A stretch of 64,000 bases of DNA, taken from contig JAWQUS010000025.1 of the NCBI GenBank assembly GCA_036365455.1, positions 22,852,001 to 22,916,000 of the forward strand. Reading direction: 5' to 3'. A program made the position numbers and the translations under genes. The notes beneath the pieces are model-generated. The model saw nothing but the letters and a program-made list of their open reading frames with translations, did not search any database and was not told where the DNA came from. Below are positions 60,701-64,000 of the stretch, one piece after another. This stretch comes from Macrosoma leucophasiata (taxonomy: Eukaryota > Arthropoda > Insecta > Lepidoptera > Hedylidae). The stretch's first letter is position 1. Every line of letters starts with the position of its first letter.

Positions 60701-63700
60701 GTCTCTCGGCAAGAATTTGAAATATACTAAATTCTCTCGGAATAACAAGTTGTTCAAAAGTAACGACACGCGCTCTGAAAATTAAAAGCCCGTCTCTCGG
60801 CAAGAATTCGAAATATACTAAATTCTCACGGAATAACAAGTTGTTCAAAAGTAACGACACGCGATGTCGAAATGGAAGAGCGGCGTAAATCACAACGGCC
60901 GGGCGGCCTTCTCGCCACTATCTCGCCACTATCTCGCCACTGACGACACTACTCGCCAGAGTCGCCAGTGGGTAGCTCTAGCTAATTTCGTATAAAGTGA
61001 TTTGCGTGCGTGTAGGTACTTTAGTGTAGGTGTCGTGGGTGCCGTTGTATACAAACAACACATGCACAAACACCCAGACTCGAAACAAATATCTGTAGGC
61101 TATATAATATTTGTCCCGGTGCGAAATCAAACGTCATCTCACACCGCTGGACCAACCGGGTCGTCAAACTATATATTATTACGATACTATTGAAGTACGA
61201 GTACGATAGTATTTTTGAACACGATACTGTCGATACTAGCAATAGTCTCGTAAAATGTACAAGTATCGATAGTATTGATAGTGTTTATAACAACACTATC
61301 GATACTATTGATCTTTGGCAATAGTATTGCTTATTTTTAACTCTCGATAGTATCGTCAAGGGTCGATAGTTTCGATAGTCCTATCGATAGCGTGACTGTT
61401 TTTTCGAGGTCACGATAGATCACAATACTATCGATAGACTATTACTATTGCAACAAAACTGGTCAAATCTCGGAACCTTTTAATCCACCAGGAGCAGAAA
61501 GACTGATCCGTCATCTCCACAAAACGCAAGTGCCGTTCGCGTTGGCGACGTCATCCAGCGAGCGCTCTGTGCACACGAAGGTGGCGGCTCACAAGGAATT
61601 GTTCACCTACTTCCACCATATGGTTATGGGCAGTACGGACAAGGAGGTCAAATTTGGGAAACCCCATCCGGACATATTCTTGGTCGCTGCGGCTAGGTTT
61701 TCTGATAAGCCGGACCCTTCTAAGGTATTCGTCCGTTTATTATCTTACTTACTAAGTTGGGTAACTTATATTAAAATTGAAAGTTAGTGTAAAAAATCAG
61801 TGGTGAACGCCACGTGGTGGCCTTCCAAGGTCCAAATATCCTCCATTTATGATATGTTCTTAGGTTTTCGCGAGCTACACTCATTGAAATAAAACTATTT
61901 TTACGGATTTATCTCGCGTATATTAAACTAAAATGAGTCTGCCCGGGCAGTCTGCCCGGGACCACGGAAGCTGAAAAGCGACCGAAACGTCGGGTTGATT
62001 TTAAAAATCATTTTAGTTTAATATACGCGAGATAAATCCGTAAAAAAAAATTTTTATTTCAATCCTCCATTTATGATTCTATTCGAACTGGTTCAATATT
62101 AAATAATGATAAGGTTAGTGTCATAATAGTAACAGCACGAACAAGCCTCTTGGCCTTCTCCTTTGGGAAGCCTCATCCGGACATATTGTTGGTCGGTGCG
62201 GCTAGGTTGCCTGATAAACCGGACCCTTCTAATGCCGGCCTTAACAAATTTGCGCTGATAAAATCTAATGTAAATCTTACGTCTAATTTGCGCAAATTTA
62301 GGCTTGCACTAGCTAATGATGTTTGTTGTATATTATATAATTTATTATGAAAATTGTGCCGACTCATTACGTTTTACTCGTGCAAGCTTCAATTTGCGTA
62401 CAACCATAAGGTATTATTCGATTGATTATGCAACTACCCTACTTATATAAGAAATGAGAAAATTAGCAGTAGTTGCGGACACCTGGACCCTTACAACCTC
62501 CAAGGTCTTCGAATTACTACTACGCATACAAGAAGGGGATACATCCGTCTTTGTCTTTATCTATACAAAGAAATAAAATTGGCGTGTCTGTTTGTAATAT
62601 TAAAATAACCGCTTTTTACTAAATGCATATGTATGTATACACGGTACATATACCAAATCATTTTTCCAATTTTTGTCTGACTATCTGTTTGGCGGGGCTA
62701 ATCTTGGGAACGACTGGACAGATTTTGACGGGACTTTCACTGGCAGTCTGCTGGACTTTTATCCATACATCTAAACATACATACAAACCTACATACAAAT
62801 AAATGAAATTGGAGTATCTCCGACTTTGACGGGACTTTCACGGGCAGAGAGCTGATGTAATAAGGAGTAACATAGGCTACTTTTATCCATACATCTATAC
62901 ATACATACAAACCTACATATAAATAAATGAAATTGGAGTGTCTCCGACTTTGACGGGTCTTTCACGGGCAGAGAGCTGATGTAATAAGGAGTAACCTAGG
63001 CTACTTTTATCCATACATCTATACATACATACAAACCTACATACAAATAAATGAAATTGGAGTGTCTCCGACTTTGACGGGACTTTCAAGGGCAAGTATA
63101 GGTCGCGCCACGTAAAAAGAACGCTGGAAGAAAGTAGAAGGGATGTGTTCGCGCATCGGTACACTCGCACACGAAAGTACTAGCCCTATTGGTTTATTTT
63201 TGATCTAGCTTTCGCTTGCGGTGTCGTGTATTGGTAGGCAGATTGAAAACTATATTACATAGAATAACATAAAATGAAATAAAAACACATGACGCGCAGC
63301 TTTACCGCCAGCGTTCTTTTTACCTGGCGCGACCTATAGCTGATGTTACATGGAGTAACTTGGGCCACTTTTATCTATACATCTATACATACATACAAAT
63401 AAATAGAACTGGAGTGCTGCCGATTTAGAAGGGACGTTAGTAGCGCTGGTGGCGTTCGTAGCATTGGTGGGTTTGGTGGCGTTAGTCTAATGTCGCGTAC
63501 AGAGAAGTAGGTAATAATGTAGACCAGATTTTATTAGCTCCATAAGTGTTCTCGTATGATCCAAAATTAACCAAAAGTTATATCCAAAAAATGTTGCCCA
63601 AAGTCACTACTTATTCCACGCGAACGATGTCGCGGGCACAGCTAATCAAAACTATAAATATAATTCTTATTATTTACAGTGCCTAGTGTTTGAAGACTCC

Positions 63701-63739
63701 CCGCACGGAGTGACGGCCGGCGTTTCAGCCGGCATGCAG
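54659..63739 (+). CDS. HAD-family phosphatase, HDHD1/PUDP (pseudouridine-5'-phosphatase) type, four exons, 3' end missing
   Basis: Exons: 54659-54773, 55468-55686, 61492-61724 and 63680-63739, 627 coding bases or 209 codons. All introns are GT-AG and phases fit (1,1,0). HAD motif I is FDMDGLLLDSE (nucleophile and acid Asp), motif II is LATSSSE, motif III is GKPHPDIF (Lys) and motif IV is VFEDSPHGVTAG, so every catalytic residue is present. This family removes phosphate from small phosphoesters; human PUDP acts on pseudouridine 5'-phosphate in modified-nucleotide breakdown. The family is about 230 residues, so roughly 40 more are expected downstream. The first ~24 residues (RRFLSTKNVRK, basic, no acids) precede the usual start and could target mitochondria. 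Substrate is inferred from family only. Confidence 0.85.
54774..55467 (+). other. phosphatase intron 1 (694 bp)
   Basis: GT-AG intron; the acceptor is atttcag. It contains a full antisense Rep-A copy at 55073-55360. Confidence 0.8.
55073..55360 (-). repeat. full-length Rep-A copy in intron 1
   Basis: From the T run before atgtaatggacctggcaaac to gaactctaccaccagtaaaa. The head hairpin is altered to gaggcctgccactggaactc. Confidence 0.8.
55468..55686 (+). CDS. phosphatase exon 2
   Basis: Completes the split Asp codon (DSELVYKKM) and encodes 72 further codons of the cap domain: ALKYGH-like AKYGHKYTDELMMKVLGG, TEQRLSEILCKELKLP, and TEFRNQLLVLG. It ends one base into the Gly of ...LLDG. The residue before that Gly is Asp where relatives I know have Pro. 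Donor gtaaat. Confidence 0.85.
55735..55914 (-). mobile_element. tRNA-derived SINE, antisense
   Basis: On the minus strand it starts gacccaggtagtccagcagtg (A-box-like), then gtcggttcgatctccgcacc (B box) and ends in a CA/GT-rich tail. A relative is at 61030-61166, and a scrap of the tail at 56440-56480. Distinct from the SINE at 12362. Confidence 0.6.
55925..56103 (-). repeat. diverged Rep-A copy, antisense
   Basis: ggtggcaaacatgcagtcca, gtagatatctacataaaactgg and ttgccatcctagagacc are recognisable. The head is lost. Confidence 0.55.
56287..56365 (+). repeat. fragment of the 7060/58790 repeat
   Basis: tcatcatcatttcagccgaa, then acttccactgttggacaaaa and gcctcccccaaagat. Confidence 0.55.
56491..56687. 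mobile_element. decayed hAT-like MITE
   Basis: Left tagtgatttccaaagtggtcc-aggtggaccccc and right agtttgagaacctctgg match the usual hAT ends cagtggttctcaaact. No clean target duplication. Confidence 0.45.
56701..56977 (+). repeat. Rep-A copy, sense, with short poly(A)
   Basis: From ggtacagctccagtgccgga to ctacttcgcggcttcgtgac plus seven A. The last part is diverged. Confidence 0.75.
57011..57061. mobile_element. 51-bp hAT-type MITE of the catagag family
   Basis: Starts catagagcaacacggg and ends ccggtcgtattgctctatg. Direct repeats ctcgttac (57003-57010) and ctcggtac (57062-57069) differ by one base, so an 8-bp target duplication is likely. Internal sequence is about 15 bases. Confidence 0.75.
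57124..57273. mobile_element. short MITE-like repeat, copy 2 (partner at 31451)
   Basis: Reverse-oriented relative of 31451-31592, with imperfectly inverted ends cccccttttcataaacgta and tacgtttattaataaggggg. Confidence 0.6.
57302..58583 (-). mobile_element. mariner transposon, 1.28 kb, complete ends, dead
   Basis: Both ends read (ta)ggttggggaaaaagt inward, and TA flanks each end (57300-57301, 58584-58585), the mariner target duplication. Beyond the first ~17 bases the inverted repeats diverge. The length is normal for mariner. The transposase wording (NEEIRYILKFYYKKGKN, SVRVAQIWFKRFQSG) is closest, from memory, to the cecropia subfamily that includes Hsmar1. Confidence 0.9.
57494..58416 (-). 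pseudogene. mariner transposase, inactivated
   Basis: Starts at Met MSESNEEIR (58416). The N-terminal helix-turn-helix part (VTQAAKKICDVYG...RFQSGNF) is followed by a frame change near 58150 and another near 58068. The DD34D catalytic part survives in 57538-58023: first Asp in ITGDEKW, third in YSPDLAPSD. At the second position the conserved FHxDNARPH reads FHHHNARPH, so Asp is His (57667-57669). A TAG at 57538-57540 replaces the Gln after FRSL, cutting off the C-terminus whose sequence (PTRWQKVIEQNGTY) is still readable beyond it. Intact mariner transposases have about 340-350 residues. Confidence 0.9.
58584..58789. other. no gene seen
   Basis: AT-rich spacer between the mariner and the next repeat. 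Confidence 0.5.
58790..59320 (+). repeat. copy 2 of the 7060 repeat, split by a Rep-A insertion
   Basis: 58790-58987 holds the left part (catcatcatgtcagccgaaa, gccataatcgccacgcttgg) and 59283-59320 the right part (ctaatggacgatggggtcgt). In the uninterrupted copy at 7060 these parts are contiguous. Confidence 0.6.
58988..59282 (-). repeat. full-length Rep-A copy, antisense, nested
   Basis: The most intact copy: tail-side ttttttttctatgttaagga, middle ggaacacgatagtgctgaac, head gagctccgtcactggagctc then taccaccagtaaaa. Its insertion into an older repeat defines the family's boundaries at about 295 bp. Confidence 0.85.
59358..59658. mobile_element. 301-bp hAT-type MITE, cagtggcggactaagg ends
   Basis: Left cagtggcggactaagg and right ccttagtccgccactg are exact 16-bp inverses. 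ttgtagac (59350-59357) and ttgtagat (59659-59666) form an 8-bp target duplication with one changed base. Inner ends keep gaggccc and gcccgaggc-like inverted blocks. No coding sequence. Confidence 0.85.
59675..59779. repeat. 37-bp inverted repeat, one mismatch
   Basis: gttcaaagagagttcaaata onward (59675-59711) and its inverse (59743-59779) around 31 bases. It starts 17 bases after the MITE above. Confidence 0.85.
60007..60183. mobile_element. 177-bp hAT-type MITE with perfect target duplication
   Basis: Ends cagtgacgta and tacgtcactg are inverted. gtaatagt stands on both sides exactly (59999-60006 and 60184-60191). Inside, gggtgccacccgggg occurs near the left and ccccgggtggcaccc near the right. 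A relative is at 50299-50597. Confidence 0.9.
60184..60680. other. no gene; one repeat scrap
   Basis: cagccgaaatacgtccactg at 60526 is a scrap of the 7060 repeat. Otherwise nothing. Confidence 0.5.
60681..60862 (+). repeat. 91-bp tandem duplication
   Basis: Units 60681-60771 and 60772-60862 each start gctctgaaaattaaaa and end gtaacgacacgc, differing at about three bases. Downstream, ctatctcgccac is repeated (60908-60942). Confidence 0.9.
61030..61166 (-). mobile_element. tRNA-derived SINE, antisense, copy 2
   Basis: Same plan as 55735-55914: on the minus strand gacgacccggttggtccagc, then a weakened B box and a gtgcatgtgttgtttg tail. Confidence 0.6.
61180..61445. repeat. TATCGATA-rich block
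   Basis: Over about 265 bases the words atcgata, tatcgat, gatagt and actatc recur more than twenty times in both orientations, ending under 50 bases before exon 3. Similar cgatag-rich sequence is known from hAT-like MITEs and from DRE (TATCGATA) sites. No clear ends or target duplication, so class undecided. Confidence 0.6.
61492..61724 (+). CDS. phosphatase exon 3
   Basis: Two bases finish the split Gly codon, then 77 codons: AERLIRHLHKTQVPFALATS (motif II), a linker with ERSVHTKVAAHKELF, MGSTDKEV and FGKPHPDIFLVAAARF (motif III Lys) to DKPDPSK. It ends on a codon boundary at donor gtattc. Confidence 0.9.
61854..62062. mobile_element. fold-back insertion with 15-bp direct repeats
   Basis: tcctccatttatgat stands at 61839-61853 and 62063-62077, an exact duplication. 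Within the insert, about 54 bases from attgaaataaaactattttt (61883) reappear inverted at 62008-62063, leaving a centre that holds a second hairpin (gcccgggcag/tctgcccggg). The 29 bases before the left arm are not in the inverted part. Confidence 0.75.
62162..62232 (+). pseudogene. stray duplicate of part of phosphatase exon 3
   Basis: 71 bases match the end of exon 3 (about 61654-61723) with seven differences by eye. They would read FGKPHPDILLVGAARLPDKP...N. The copy keeps the Lys of motif III but has no acceptor at its left edge, and at the right edge the donor aaggta of exon 3 is replaced by aatgcc. It cannot be a working alternative exon as it stands; it is most simply a decayed partial duplication, or the trace of a lost tandem gene copy. 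Confidence 0.8.
62700..63095 (+). repeat. 124-bp tandem repeat, three to four units
   Basis: cgactttgacggg(a/t)ctttca starts at 62821, 62945 and 63069, exactly 124 bases apart. An earlier, shorter unit begins near 62724. Each unit has acatctatacatacatacaa and aataaatgaaattggagt. A further diverged unit (63339-63430) lies beyond the nested MITE. Confidence 0.9.
63097..63338. mobile_element. 242-bp MITE nested in the tandem repeat
   Basis: 31-bp ends tataggtcgcgccacgtaaa... and ...tttacctggcgcgacctata are inverses with one mismatch. It interrupts a repeat unit between ggca and gctgatg. The terminal TATA on both sides probably includes the target duplication (TA). Confidence 0.85.
63339..63679. 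other. last tandem-repeat unit and Helitron-like end
   Basis: 63339-63430 continues the tandem repeat. ccacgcgaacgatgtcgcgg-gcacagcta near 63617-63645 is a Helitron-like GC-rich end without a complete CTAGT. Confidence 0.4.
63680..63739 (+). CDS. phosphatase exon 4
   Basis: Twenty codons in phase 0: CLVFEDSPHGVTAGVSAGMQ, which is HAD motif IV (acidic pair ED, then the SPxG turn). Donor gtatgt. The remaining C-terminal exon(s) are outside the window. Confidence 0.9.
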
Positions 63740-63897
63740 GTATGTACCTAATCTTCTCACAATAATGCTGCCGGTATAGATAGATATGCTATATGATGTA
63801 AAAATCGAAAGCTAAACGAAAGCATTACAGTTAGTAGTCGGTCCCCTGAAGATGTTCATAGTCAAAGACATTATACCTAAGACATAGACCAGAAAAG

Positions 63898-64000
63898 AGG
63901 TGCCACCGTCTCATATCTTACATCGCACTACCCGCCGAAGAGAGAAATGCCGTCCTCACCGACTGGACACTTGGTAGCCCAACGATGCGATTCTCGCGTT
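63898..64000 (+). pseudogene. LINE C-terminal fragment, cut by the window edge
   Basis: gaggtgccaccgtctc, cactacccgccgaagagaga and ctcaccgactggacac match the nested LINE end at 43930-44010. The frame is broken. It lies in the next phosphatase intron. Confidence 0.7.

Larger units (their letters stand above)
55687..61491 (+). other. phosphatase intron 2 (5.8 kb), packed with mobile elements
   Basis: Contains SINEs, Rep-A copies, a mariner, four MITEs of hAT type, a 91-bp tandem duplication and a TATCGATA-rich block, each listed separately. The acceptor is taatccaccag at 61481-61491. Confidence 0.75.
61725..63679 (+). other. phosphatase intron 3 (1955 bp)
   Basis: Holds a fold-back insertion, a stray exon-3 piece and a 124-bp tandem repeat with a nested MITE. 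Acceptor tatttacag at 63671-63679. Confidence 0.8.

Noticed and set aside
62150..62350. Alternative exon 3 of the phosphatase
   Set aside because: No AG acceptor at the start of homology, and the donor is lost (aatgcc instead of aaggta).
1..64000. CRISPR array, LTR retrotransposon or endogenous virus
   Set aside because: No regularly spaced repeats, no long terminal repeats with a primer-binding site, and no gag, protease, integrase or envelope-like frame was seen.

Overview
The window looks like nuclear DNA of a moth or butterfly (Lepidoptera). It is AT-rich and intron-rich, with two recognisable host genes in its right-hand 11 kb and a large load of non-LTR retrotransposon (LINE) pieces, SINEs, MITEs and a dead mariner. 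No bacterial genes, rRNA, CRISPR array or viral gene was seen. No species was assigned.

Host genes. On the minus strand, 53649-53868 is a signal-peptide-bearing first coding exon that resembles the N-terminus of a glypican, closest by eye to the Dally-like/GPC4-GPC6 type. It ends at a clean GT donor. No later exon was recognised to its left, so 1-53648 may be mostly its first intron; this is inference. On the plus strand, 54659-63739 holds four exons with matching splice phases that encode a HAD-family phosphatase of the HDHD1/PUDP (pseudouridine-5'-phosphatase, Drosophila Gs1l) type. All four HAD motifs are present and the last exon(s) lie beyond the window. The two genes face away from each other across about 0.8 kb (53869-54658), a possible shared promoter region.

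Layout. 1-18 kb: dispersed repeats, a 5'-truncated LINE with a perfect 14-bp target duplication (4385-4721), a tRNA-derived SINE whose 3' tail matches that LINE, and two copies of one TA-flanked MITE. 18.8-20 kb: a frameshifted RTE-like reverse transcriptase. 20-41 kb: mostly unassigned AT-rich sequence with a snap-back tRNA-like insertion (21471-21667), a minimal 69-bp hAT-type MITE, an ATCGAT-rich hAT-type MITE and several perfect palindromes. 41-45 kb: a degenerate tandem array, then a Jockey/CR1-like LINE interrupted by the 3' end of a second LINE. 45-53.6 kb: more MITEs and AT-rich sequence. 53.6-64 kb: the two host genes. The introns of the phosphatase gene hold a mariner, hAT-type MITEs, SINEs, a TATCGATA-rich block, a stray copy of part of exon 3 and a 124-bp tandem repeat.

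Sixteen copies or fragments of one poly(A)-ending repeat family (called Rep-A here) occur in both orientations across the window. Its head carries a GAGCTCC/GGAGCTC hairpin.
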